From assembly GCA_018902385.1 (NCBI GenBank), contig JABSSW010000012.1, positions 372,001 to 436,000 on the forward strand: a stretch of DNA of 64,000 bases. The letters are read 5' to 3'. The DNA is from Physcia stellaris. Taxonomy: Eukaryota; Ascomycota; Lecanoromycetes; Caliciales; Physciaceae. Positions 32,758 to 43,240 of the stretch are shown here, piece after piece (the stretch's first letter is position 1; the number at the start of each line of letters is the position of its first letter). The position numbers were made by a program, and so were the translations under genes. The notes under the pieces are model-generated. The model ran no database searches, was not told the origin of the DNA, and saw nothing but the letters and a program-made list of their open reading frames with translations.

Positions 32758-33738
32758 TCAAACGTGGAATATATACATGAACCCACCCTCCATCAGATCC
32801 ATCGGGCTGAGCATGACACCGACCTGCAATCTCCTCGTTCCCACCGGCATGGGCTTCGGCCCCCATTGCGGGCATTTTTTACAGTCTAATCGTCCATCCT
32901 TCACCGTCCGCCAGATCCTCGTCTGATACCTCTCGTCGAATGTCTGGGCTTGCACTTTCACCTCTTTGGCGTACATAGTTGACTTGTGATCCGGTTTGGT
33001 GAGGACAATCTCTAATTCTTTCTTCCTCTTGCTACCAGCTCCACCAGCACCACTTACAGAGGTGACGATATCCGTAGTATCAAGGGGACTTCAACATGGG
33101 CCACCCTATCCGCAGCAATTTGCCTGAAATTTTCCGTAGCGACACAATACGCCACAGCGCCAACCTCCCCTCTTACTGAACCGAAGCCATCAACGCAAAT
33201 CTCATGCTCGTTGCAGCTAAGCTGGTAGGTTTTGTCATGCGGATATTCCGTCACATCGTACTCCCTGATGTCGTCATCCGGATACCGGCTCCCGTCATTG
33301 ATCCATTCCCCGTCATCGTCGTAGTCCGAATCGTGCACAGGCTCGTGATCCGCGAGTTGGCGGTCGATAGTCCAGACCTCGCTGCATGTGATTTCATACG
33401 CAAGGGCGTCGCGAGAGCGGTTGCAGTGGGAGTGGAGGAATACGCTTGGTGCCAGCGATGGTGAGGGTTCTGGACACGTGTTCAAGGGTCGGGAGAGAGC
33501 CCGTTTACGGAGAGTTGAGGTAGAGGGCTGGAGAATTGTGAGGTTGTGCAGGTGAGTGGAGGGCGAGTCGACGTTGACTGTGACGGGTAGGTCTGGGACT
33601 GTAGGTCTGTTGTTTAAGTAATTAGCAACATTGTAACAATGAGACCTTGGAAAGGTATACTGACGTGATACCGACCACCGATGTTGCATGTAAGAGTAGA
33701 ATGGCGCTACACAGAAGCCAGGCAGTGAAGTGTATCAT
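32758..33738 (-). CDS. Secreted fungal protein of unknown function, one frame break
   Basis: Exon 1 is 33738-33665: MIHFTAWLLCSAILLLHATS and on to VVGIT, a clear signal peptide. Intron 33607-33664 (58 nt, GTCAGT...AACAG). Exon 2 begins TPTVPDLPVTVNVDSPS and includes ITCSEVWTIDRQL, an acidic Asp/Tyr stretch, YQLSCNEHEICVDGFGS and AYCVATENFRQIA. Then the frame breaks at a run of four bases (33084-33087; GAAGTCCCCTTGAT on the minus strand). With five C the reading becomes VEVP followed by LDTTDIVTSVSGAGGAGSKR and continues to a natural end at 32758 (MEGGFMYIFHV). Four cysteines lie in the middle part. The overall layout (signal peptide, beta-rich middle, C-terminal hydrophobic YIF) fits secreted fungal orphans. 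Function unknown. Confidence 0.7.
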
Positions 33739-35345
33739 GATCCAAGAAAGTGCAAGCTTGTCTGCGAAGATAGCATAGCCAGCAGATGAGGCCTATTATA
33801 AGGCTTCCCCTCTCATCAATCAGGATTGTAGCGGTCGACCGCTACAGGTTTTTTGATGAAATTTTCTGTGGAGCCATCTTGGTCCAAGCTCACCATTCTT
33901 GCGAACCGGCATCGCGTATCGCTCACCCATCCTGTAGTAAAAAGTTCCCGCCAAAGCGCAGACATACGCGATGAAGTATATTTTGGTAATCACTATTCCG
34001 AGAATTGGCTGCCGTCTTTTTGTTATGCCGTCCCGGGTACTCAGTCGCGTCAACAGTAACCATTGTGCTGGTGCTGCTCATAAATTTATAGAAGCAAGAT
34101 GAGATAGGGCGACCCATTAGAACAAGGAATGGAGTAAGATTCCGAGCTGTGTACTTGAATTGTGCTCTCGATGGGTGATCCGTCCAGTCTATGTAGAATG
34201 ATGCGTCGTCCGAATAAGGTAATTAATTCACGATACCCACCCCCACATTTCTATGTCTACCTCTATTTTTGCTATTTCCATCCCCCGTTTTCTCGGAAAG
34301 AATTCCGAAGTTTGACTCGTCCCCGAGTATGACCAACTGCAAAATTCAATCGAAGATTTTATCTAAAGGATTTTATATCTTTTTAAAATATAGGCGATGT
34401 TTGAAAGGAGATGATCGTCCCCAAAAACTCTGAGGACTACGCTAAAAAAATTAAAGTCGATGATGTCTTTCTCGAATCTGGCCTTTCTCTTTAAAAGCAT
34501 GAGAATTTTCGAAACATGCGAGGACAACTTCTTGCATCACCCAGACACGCTTGAACCAAGGGTTTGTGAGTATTTGACCAAGTCCAATCTATTTACGTGA
34601 GACCTGCGGCTGGGTCGGTAGGTTGGGAACACGGGCTGGCAAAGCCAATCAATGATAAAAGTACAAATGTGGGCTGTAGTCCCCTGTGAGTTGTACTCCA
34701 TTCTCTCGATTTCTCCATATAGCCCCTCAGCAAATTCGATATCACCGCGTCCAAGCCGTGCGATGACTTGCTTTGTGGCGGAATCAATCTGTCCCATCAT
34801 CGATACCTGTGCCGACTATTCGTCTCATTCCTGAACGTGCATATTGCATGTATCTCCCTAGTGGGACGACACGAGATATCTCAACGCTACCAAAACACAC
34901 TCATGCTTTCCAAGAAGAACGGAAGTCCAAGCGGCCAAACTAGGTAAGGCGGCAAGTTAAAAGTCTATATGAGATCAAGGAGAAAAATTCGAGAAGGAAC
35001 AAAGCAAGCTTCTGAAGAATTTTGTGATTGAATTGTGTTTTCGAAAGTATTGCCTGTATGCACGCTCTATCTATCATGTCATAGATTGTGTCAGGATTCC
35101 TTACATTAGCGACTGCTCATCCGATGCTCATCCAGGTCATCTCTTCCAGCTTAACAAAGATCGGTAAGCCATCCCTAGTCCGTCCATTCGTAGATCGTAA
35201 AGGTTTAGAGAAACCGGCTCCAGTACCCTAGATTTCAACGTGCAAAAGAACAACATAGCCGCTATTAGTAGATAGATATCAGCAAAGCCAGCTTTACCGT
35301 CTTGCTAACATTTCTTTAACGTCCAGCTGATCCGATATCCCCTAG
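33739..35345. other. 1.6-kb intergenic stretch, AT-richer than its surroundings
   Basis: No gene recognised. The part 34200-34500 is notably A/T-rich. Nothing repeat-like was identified by eye. Confidence 0.45.
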
Positions 35346-38219
35346 TCACAGACCTCTGAGGTACCCAGCTTGACCCCATCCCTGTGCTGCACCACCCTGC
35401 GTGGGCACCACAGCACCAATGCTTCCTCTTAGCTTTTCTCTGACTCTTTCTCTCTTCTCTTCTCCTCGGCGCTCTTTCCTCTTCTCCATCCTCTCTGCTA
35501 GACCCTTCAAGCCCACAAAGTGCACCTGGTAGCCTTGTCTCGGCATCACACTTTGGTTTCTAGAGTCAGGTTGCGGCTGGATGAACTCATAGCTACGGTT
35601 AGCCTCGTGGTTAGACTCATATGTCGTCCTCTGGTAGATGCGACGACTGTTGGCAGCTACAGAATGGCGTCGCCCAACGGCGCTACTACGACCGCGAGGG
35701 AAGCGCATGGAATTAGATAGTCGCTGACTTAGCGATGCGGAGCGTCGCGGTGGTTGCTGTGCCGTGATTTTCGTAGTTGTATGTGCGCCTGGCATACCCA
35801 GGGAGTTACCAACCAGATAACCGGAATTGCCAAATTCGCTATCCGTATCGCTGTCCGACAAATCGTCCCAGAAGCCGCGAGGACGCCAAAAAGGGTGCAG
35901 TTTATTTTCTGGGTCGATAGCCGACTCAGGGTCGTGACTTGAGCGGCGGCGTTCGGTGACAGTTGCGCGGCGTGATAGGCCACGTGTGAGAGGCGAGATG
36001 AAAGTCTCAGAGTAGCGGCGAGCGCTCAAAGCGCGTTTGACGATGGTAATTGGACGGCTGAGACGAATCATTGCTGACTTAGCCGCAGGCTGGCGAGGAG
36101 TTCGTTCGTTATCTCTAGTAGGACTGAAGTTAGGTACAGGTGTTGGAGGAATAACCTTGAAATCAGGAGGCTGAGGAGGCTCGCGCGGGTTTCGCAGAGG
36201 CGAGTCAAGTAGGTTTCGTGTTCTGGTCTGATGAATTATAGCTGGTGCATGCGGTCCGGGAATTGCAAAACTGGCATTCGAAGCGACGATTGCCGAATGC
36301 TCTGGAGGTTGTGAGTTGCGACGTGCTAATTGTTGGACAACGAGTATTGATCTGTTGGTATGTGGGTAGATGCTGATGGCCGTCGCTTCGTTGACCTCGA
36401 GAGTACCAGGGGTTGAGGAGTGTGCTGACCTTACAGAGAAAGGAGTGACTTGTGTAGATCGAGGGCGCAACGCTGACCACTCGGCCATAGTCGCTTTGTC
36501 AAAATTTGTACTCTGCGCGTTGTGGGTCGGCGCGTCCTGAGATTCATCAAATGGCCTTATGGTAGGAGGTCCATGAGGGTTCGTAGGATGCTCTTGCAAC
36601 CCATTGAACGACATGCCACCAGGCGAAGTCGATGAAGCAGCCCTCGATACTTTCCTACTGGTGTTTGCTGAGACCGCTATGGGTTCGGTCCCGGTAGCAG
36701 CATGCACGTCCTTTGCACCTGTTGCTTTAGGCTTTGTAGCTGTTGCAATGGGTATAATGGCTGATACCGTCCTACGCTCGCGGTGCGGGACATCGAAATA
36801 GCCAAGGGTCTCATCGGGAGCTGTTGTTGGCCTCGAGGATCTCTGTCGTGGAGTAAGCGACGTGGTTCTAGACAAACGCCTGATGCTTGGAGGAGAAGAA
36901 GTAAGAGAAGATTTGCGTTCAGGGATGACAATTACCGGAATGCTATCCTGCCGCGACTTCAGATGGCATGTTGTGATTCCAATGGAAACATCCGACGCCA
37001 CACTTCCCCTCTTGACTTGTTCTGGGCTCCCAGCATGTCGAAGTTGGCGACGTTGTGGCCGATCATATTGTAAAGCGATCGAGCTAGGTCTAGACTCGTT
37101 ACTGGGGAGGTCTAGAGACACAATTTTGCCCGTGTGTCGCAGAGTCTGTCGTCGCTTTGGAGACAGATTTTCAATCACTATCGCTTCAACCGTTGAAGTG
37201 CCTGACATCTGAGAAAACCGTGGATTGTCCATTTCATGAACTTTTGTATTATGATCAACGTCGTCATTATCCTGCAAAGGCAATTTTATATCCTCAGCCA
37301 CCCTTGCTGTCGATGCACTTGTTGGGCTTTGACGTCTCTGCTCCAAGCGTTGGCGCAAGCTGAGGGTTTTCGCCAAGGCGGTTGCGTCTTCAGTGGCGCT
37401 TGTTGTATTTGAGGGAGACTGGGTAGAGACTCGAGGAGTCGTCTTCTTGAGTAAACCTCGCGGGGTCGGCTTTGCATCGTAAAAAGCCGCGCCATAGTCT
37501 TGACTTGATTCCCATGATCCGTCGAACGCAGGAAAGTTGTCTTTTCTTGACGAGCTCTTGGGGTTTACTTTATGTGGTGTCACATCTTCATCGTCGGACT
37601 CCAGTCCCAAACCAAGCCCAAAGCCTCTTAACCTTTCATGAGCAGTCTGCCTTAGCCACCTTTGCCGAGATGGCTGCATTGATGGAGATTTTATTTGACG
37701 CCCGTCATCGTCGGAGGAGAGTTCCTCGCGAGCGGTCTTGAAGGAGTCCGTCCGAGTGCCACTAGACTGGTTTCGCTGATCTGCAAGAGGAAGTAGGGCT
37801 GGAAGTTGTTGACGTGCCCTTGGAGGGGTTGTTTCAGGTGTAGGTGGGCTTCTTTGAATGACTGGTGTATTTATTCCCGAGCTAACACTTCTGGTGGTGA
37901 CCTTGTTATCGTCAGGTAGAGGGCCATCTATCCAGCTAGTCCCTCCCTCTTCCGGTGAGTAAGACGGCGGAGTAAGCGGCAAGCTATGACTCAGTGTGAG
38001 ATGTATGACATCTGGCTCAGGTATCCATGATTCTATTTCTGCAGACTTGGCGAGCCCCATTTGTTCCTTCTGTTGGCGCTGAAGAAGTGAGTGCTTCATG
38101 GAGGCCGTAGGCTCAACAGGTGGCGCTTGTCTGCGCGGAAAGGTTTTGTGTGATTTGAGTAAGGCGAATGTCGGCGGATTCTGAGTCTGCATCGGATCTG
38201 AGAGCTCCTTTCCAGGCAT
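35346..38219 (-). CDS. Large intronless disordered Ser/Arg/Pro-rich protein, unknown function
   Basis: 957 codons uninterrupted from ATG 38219. The protein is low-complexity almost throughout (Ser, Thr, Pro, Arg), typical of cytosolic or nuclear scaffold and regulatory proteins. Islands that look conserved: RQRWLRQTAHERLRGFGLGL followed by acidic DDED (about residues 185-210); NFPAFDGSWESSQDYGAAFY; LAKTLSLRQRLEQRRQSP; IVIENLSPKRRQTLRHTGKI; and near residue 780 a Trp-rich motif LHPFWRPRGFWDDLSD. The C-terminus is a highly charged helix (GLAERMEKRKERRGEEKRER). Many RxxS sites suggest kinase targets. No enzymatic domain, signal peptide or membrane segment. I cannot name a family; the gene call rests on length and coding bias. 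Confidence 0.85.
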   Translation of the reverse strand: MPGKELSDPMQTQNPPTFALLKSHKTFPRRQAPPVEPTASMKHSLLQRQQKEQMGLAKSAEIESWIPEPDVIHLTLSHSLPLTPPSYSPEEGGTSWIDGPLPDDNKVTTRSVSSGINTPVIQRSPPTPETTPPRARQQLPALLPLADQRNQSSGTRTDSFKTAREELSSDDDGRQIKSPSMQPSRQRWLRQTAHERLRGFGLGLGLESDDEDVTPHKVNPKSSSRKDNFPAFDGSWESSQDYGAAFYDAKPTPRGLLKKTTPRVSTQSPSNTTSATEDATALAKTLSLRQRLEQRRQSPTSASTARVAEDIKLPLQDNDDVDHNTKVHEMDNPRFSQMSGTSTVEAIVIENLSPKRRQTLRHTGKIVSLDLPSNESRPSSIALQYDRPQRRQLRHAGSPEQVKRGSVASDVSIGITTCHLKSRQDSIPVIVIPERKSSLTSSPPSIRRLSRTTSLTPRQRSSRPTTAPDETLGYFDVPHRERRTVSAIIPIATATKPKATGAKDVHAATGTEPIAVSANTSRKVSRAASSTSPGGMSFNGLQEHPTNPHGPPTIRPFDESQDAPTHNAQSTNFDKATMAEWSALRPRSTQVTPFSVRSAHSSTPGTLEVNEATAISIYPHTNRSILVVQQLARRNSQPPEHSAIVASNASFAIPGPHAPAIIHQTRTRNLLDSPLRNPREPPQPPDFKVIPPTPVPNFSPTRDNERTPRQPAAKSAMIRLSRPITIVKRALSARRYSETFISPLTRGLSRRATVTERRRSSHDPESAIDPENKLHPFWRPRGFWDDLSDSDTDSEFGNSGYLVGNSLGMPGAHTTTKITAQQPPRRSASLSQRLSNSMRFPRGRSSAVGRRHSVAANSRRIYQRTTYESNHEANRSYEFIQPQPDSRNQSVMPRQGYQVHFVGLKGLAERMEKRKERRGEEKRERVREKLRGSIGAVVPTQGGAAQGWGQAGYLRGL

Positions 38220-40230
38220 GCCGACTCACGATCCCGCACAGGGTGGGATCCACTAAACCTTGGGAGGCTAAGGCAGCCAATATATCTCTCGTAGAAAGGT
38301 GTACACAAGCGACCTTATCACTTGAGTACTACATCAGTGTCGGTGCGCGTGGTGAGCATGGGATCTCGCCAGCATATGCGAAGTGTAAAGCCGCAGAAGC
38401 GTGAGAGACCGGAGGCTGGGGAGCAAGGAAGTGAAATTCATGCAGAAGCCAGGAAGATCACTGGACAAGAGACAATAGAGTGATCTCGCGATATGGCAGC
38501 AATGTAGATGATAGTCCAAGAATATCCCAGTGAATCGTCCCGAAGATTGCGGTTACGCAGTGGCTTCGGCACGTCCGGCGACCGGCGAGGTAAGGCGAGT
38601 CGCGTGGACAGGAATAGAGCCGCAACAGTCAGCCAAAAGATATAGGTAGAGGCAGGTAGCCAAGAAGAGCCTTTAAGCAAACAAATATATGACTATCCTG
38701 GCGACTCGACTTGAGCCGTTGAAAAGAGGGCGGGTGATTGTGGCTCCAGTATCTATTGCGAGTTTGCGACGAGCTAGCTCGCTTAGTTTAGCCGCGCTCC
38801 CGCTGCCACTTGCTGTAACGTCGATCAGCAGAAACATCCACTTGTCCTCAGTCCTCACATGGCATGAGATCTCTTTACCGACGGTCTCTTGCTCTATTAT
38901 TGGTCGTCCCGAAAATCATCGATCATGGTCCGTATGCCGTACGGATCCTACATATTCAACCTGACCTCGTCATGTTACCCGTCAGAGGCACGAACCGGTT
39001 TACTGGAAAGTATGAGGGTGGGCTTCCAATTGGCCACGGCTATTTACAGTCTTTTCGGAAGCAGAGGAAGCACATCCAATGATATGTGAACCACTACTGA
39101 TGTCGTATCAATTCGGCGAATAAAAAAAGGGGTCACTACAGAGTCCCACTTGAGCCTCTGAGGCTGCTTCCTTTCTGGTATCGTATCAATTGCATCTGTC
39201 CGACCTCTGAGCGGCTAAAAGCGTATTTTCTGAAGCCAAGACATTGTCCTTCCTCGGATGATTCAGATCAGTTCGCTTTCACTGATCCGGCTGTCCTGAG
39301 CGCTGTTGGAATCGGAGTAAGAGTCGAATTCACCAATTCAGAGGTTTTGAACTACCTAGGCAATGAACAAGGTGGATGTACAAGATGATGCATTCCTTGT
39401 TACTCCCACCACAGCAGTGTTCTACATGTACCCGGGAGCATACCCATATGTTCCGGGACGATCTTGACTCGTCAAGGCGAGACATGGATGAGGAAATTAA
39501 ATAAAAAGGCTTTTCGGTCTAAGGTACAAAGCAGTAATGATCCCTCCCGTCTCGCGCCTGCCATCCTGAATGATCTACATTAATACCTGAATACTCATGG
39601 TAGGTACGTAAGTAGGCCCGTGGGGAAGTCCCGTCACAGGAATCGTTCTGGGGGGCTAAAGCGGTTTAGCGCAATAGCGCATGCCAAGCTTTGTAACAAT
39701 CAGTCACGTCATTGTGCATGCAGGAATTCTGGTGGGCAATCTTCGTAAGGAACGTGGCAGTCTGCAACAAAGATTTTGAAAAGGGCACGGTCAAACTTTG
39801 ATGCGTGTAGAATCACTTCAAAAGTCAACGTTTCCAACCCAGTCCACCACCCCTCAAACAACGCCTTCCATGCCAAATTAGTGCGTATCCCTGTCAGCCC
39901 ACCAGAGCCTTCGGTCATCGTGCAGCCCTCGAATCTGCGTTTCGCTTAGCAGGGAGGCAGGGCTCGTCAACAAAACCGTCATTCTTGTCGATCACTTCTG
40001 CAGCTTAAACCCAACTTCACCACATCTTCAAATCTAGGGACACGCCCGCATTTGAACTACACAAATATCTGCCCGCGCCTCTTACTATCTTCTCCCCACC
40101 GCTTCACCCTAGACAAACCTCCACGGCGGTAGGTGAAGCTCCGATCAGTCTACCTCTTCGCTCCAGATCCAAGATTTCAAATAACCCTCCGCTCGTTTCT
40201 TTGCTCTTGCGCACTCGTGGGAATTCCATC
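38220..40230. other. 2-kb intergenic stretch
   Basis: Mostly the divergent promoter region between the 957-aa protein (-) and the kinase (+). One minus-strand frame from ATG 39918 (69 codons, beginning MTEGSGGLTGIRTNLAWKAL, ending PPEFLHAQ) has protein-like composition but no other support. Confidence 0.45.
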
Positions 40231-42580
40231 ATGTCTACAATACAGAACCTGAAGAACTTCATCAGACATGGAAAACAGGCCCGCCATGGGGACCCTACTA
40301 CCACCGTCTCACCAGTCAACGCCCACCAGCAGCGTTACGCACCACCGCCTCCACAACCCCAGAACTACGCCCTGAGCGATCCAAATGTTCTTGATCATAA
40401 GCCATTACAACATGCGGCAGTGCCAGGAGGTGACTTTTCCGTTGGGGGTGGCATGGATAATCGCAACATTGCAGCCCAGGCTGGTGGAGCCGCCGCCAAA
40501 GCCGCGGACCATAAACATAAGAAAGAAGTGCAAGGAGGCTCGGTAGAGAGGAGCAAGGACTTGGATCCTTCGGTTATCGAGCGTATTGTCGCCGAAGAGA
40601 GGGAGAGCAAGGGCAAATTACCGAAATACCCAGGGCTAGAGAAATGGACATTGTTGGAGAAAATGGGTGACGGCGCTTTCAGTAATGTCTATCGAGCCAA
40701 AGACGCAACCGGCAGAGGTCCAGAGGTTGCCATCAAAGTCGTGCGAAAATTTGAAATGAGCGCTAGCCAGGTGAGTATGCGTGGCCACTCTTAGAAGCCT
40801 TTCTTATGCTTTGCGTTTTTATCATCTGTATTCAATGCTTTCTCTTCCATGACCCGCAAGCTATTGTACCACAAAATACATTGCCAACCTCTGGTGCTAT
40901 TAGGCCGACAACCACCTTCATCCGGATTTCAAAAAGCAGCCAAAGGTTGTGGAGGTGGGCAACAACTTCCATATGTTAATTTCCCAGACTTGTATTCCTC
41001 GTATAATGCCTGTTCGGCTATTTGGCGGCGTTGCATCTTTTCGAGCTTCTACGGACTCACACTGATACTTAACCCAGCGAGCAAACATTTTGAAGGAAGT
41101 TCAGATCATGCGACAACTCGATCACCCAAATATCGTCAAGCTTATCGATTTTTCGGAATCCCGTCAATATTATTACATCGTTCTTGAGCTATGCCCAGGA
41201 GGAGAACTTTTCCACCAAATTGTAAGATTGACATACTTCAGTGAGGATTTAAGTCGACACGTCATTGTTCAAGTCGCAGAAGCCCTGCTATACTTACACG
41301 AACAAGCTGGAGTAGTTCATCGGTATGTAAGACCGGTCCGCAAACAGAAAATGACTAATTATCGAAAGCGATATTAAACCGGAGAATCTGTTGTTCTACC
41401 CAACCGCGTTCATCCCGACTAGGAACCCGAAACCTCGGTCCGCTGAAGATGAGGACAAAGCCGACGAGGGTGAATTTATTTCTGGCGTTGGTAGCGGTGG
41501 TATTGGTGTCATCAAAATTGCAGATTTTGGCCTGTCCAAAGTCGTTTGGGATAGCCAAACCATGACACCTTGTGGAACCGTCGGCTATACCGCGCCCGAG
41601 ATTGTTAAAGATGAGCGATATTCAAAAGTGTCGATATGTGGGCCTTGGGCTGCGTCTTATACACGCTTCTATGTGGCTTCCCACCTTTCTACGATGAGAG
41701 TATTCAGGTCCTCACTGAGAAGGTAGCGCGGGGTCAGTATACCTTTCTCTCTCCATGGTGGGATGATATCTCGAAACCTGCTCAAGATCTCGTCTCGCAT
41801 CTCCTCACCGTGGATCCGGATAAACGTTATAGCATTGAGCAATTTCTCAATCACCCATGGATCAAACAGTCGAACGAAGACACGACCGCAGCAGCTGATG
41901 CTCCACCTCTGGCTACACCTCTCTACACTCGCCAGAAGGAATATGGCTTCAACCAGGGTCTTCAACCTGGCGGGTCAACGCCTCCTGAAGCCTTATCGGC
42001 TCAATTCCTCGAAACACCAGGAGGCAACCAACGCCGTGCAGACTTCCGCTCTCCAGGTGCCGTCAATCTACGCGAAGTTTTCGACGTCAGCTATGCCGTC
42101 CATCGCCAGGAAGAAGAAGGCAAGCGCCGCAAAAACTTCAAGCAAGGTTACCGCGGCGCTGCTGGCATGAATGGTCTAAATCCTCTTACCGAATATGATG
42201 ACGATGACTACGATGATATGGAAGATGACGTTCTACGCACCAACCACCCGTCCCAAGCTCCTCCTTCGAAACTCCCCAAACCCCAAGGCGGCGCCGCCGA
42301 CGTCAGCTCAGTCGAACAGAAAATGCGGAACACAAATTTGGGCAATCCTAGTGCTGCGGCACAAGCTCGCGCGGCCGCGGCTCCAAGGACCAGCGCTGCG
42401 CAGCAGGAGAGGGGATACGGACAGCATAGCCCGCAGGTGGCGGCTGCAGCAAAGCAGCAGGTTAAGAAGCAACAGCAACGAGGCGCCTTCGAGCTCAGTC
42501 TGGACAATTCGACGTTGTTGGGCAGGAGAAACAAGGGTGGCCAGGATCCGAGTAAATTGAGGCAGCAGATTGTGCAATAG
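40231..42580 (+). CDS. srkA: Rck2/Srk1-type (CaMK-like, MAPK-activated) Ser/Thr kinase
   Basis: Relatives act downstream of the Hog1/Sty1 stress MAPK. Exons: 40231-40770, 40904-40954 (51 nt), 41078-41322 and 41369-42580. Exon 2 supplies ADNHLHPDFKKQPKVVE, the characteristic insert before RANILKEVQIMRQLDHPNIV. Motifs: Gly-loop GDGAFSNVYRAKD, VAIKVV (Lys), CPGGELFHQIV, HRDIKPENLLF (split by the third intron in the Arg codon), DFGLSK, CGTVGYTAPE activation segment, SVDMWALGCVLYTLLCGFPP, and HPWIKQ near the domain end. The C-terminus has an acidic patch (EYDDDDYDDMEDD) and Ala/Gln-rich tail; length about 682 aa. At 41624-41627 a run of four A where five are expected (YSK-SVDMW) breaks the frame within subdomain VIII/IX; both sides are perfectly kinase-like, so this is more likely an assembly error than a dead gene. 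Confidence 0.93.
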
Positions 42581-43240
42581 GTCTCTCTGGTCTTGCTGCT
42601 GGGGGATGTTTGGTGGGGAATAAATGTGCAAGAGCGGGAGGATAGGTCTTAATCACGAAGCAGAAGATATGCATATTTGCTTGACAGAGAGGTATCTCGG
42701 GACGTAGCTAGGTCGCTACTACATCAATGAGCATGGAGTTGACGACTTAAATAAAAATCCTTCTTGCCGTTTTCACTGGTGTTCACCGGTTTGCTAATCT
42801 GCTACATCGTTTGGCCGTGTGGTTCATGATCACTCGTTGGCGCTGTCGCCGGGCACTTCCATATACGCATCCATGCACTTTGCTCGGACTTCAGTCCGTT
42901 TCCCTATCATTGAGATTGGCTTTATGAAATTATGATTCCAAGCCGGCTGCTGACCCTGCTGCAGAACCGTCAAAACGTGTCGCTTGGTATGTGGGTTTGA
43001 TGACTCAGTGGACTCAATTATTAATAATAATTAAGAGGTAGACGAATGCACGTTCGTGTCACTATGAAAGTGAAATGCATCTTTCTCAATCTCGGCAATT
43101 AAGGGAGATTCGAAATTGCCAATTGCAGCTGATCATCTTGGCGCGCTAACGAGTGCTCGCAGCTCCTTGTCGAGCTCCTGTCGTCTTCTCCAGCTGTCCC
43201 CCTTCCATCTACTCCACCATAAAGAGTCAATACCGTCATA
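42581..43240. other. Intergenic spacer between kinase and Mtc1 genes
   Basis: About 660 bp, with 3' UTR of the kinase and promoter of the next gene. A run of AATTATTAATAATAATTAAGA near 43016-43036 is the only A/T tract. No gene seen. Confidence 0.5.

Noticed and set aside
36677-37212. Shorter frames within 35.3-38.2 kb on both strands
   Set aside because: All lie inside the 957-codon minus-strand gene and show only complementary low complexity.
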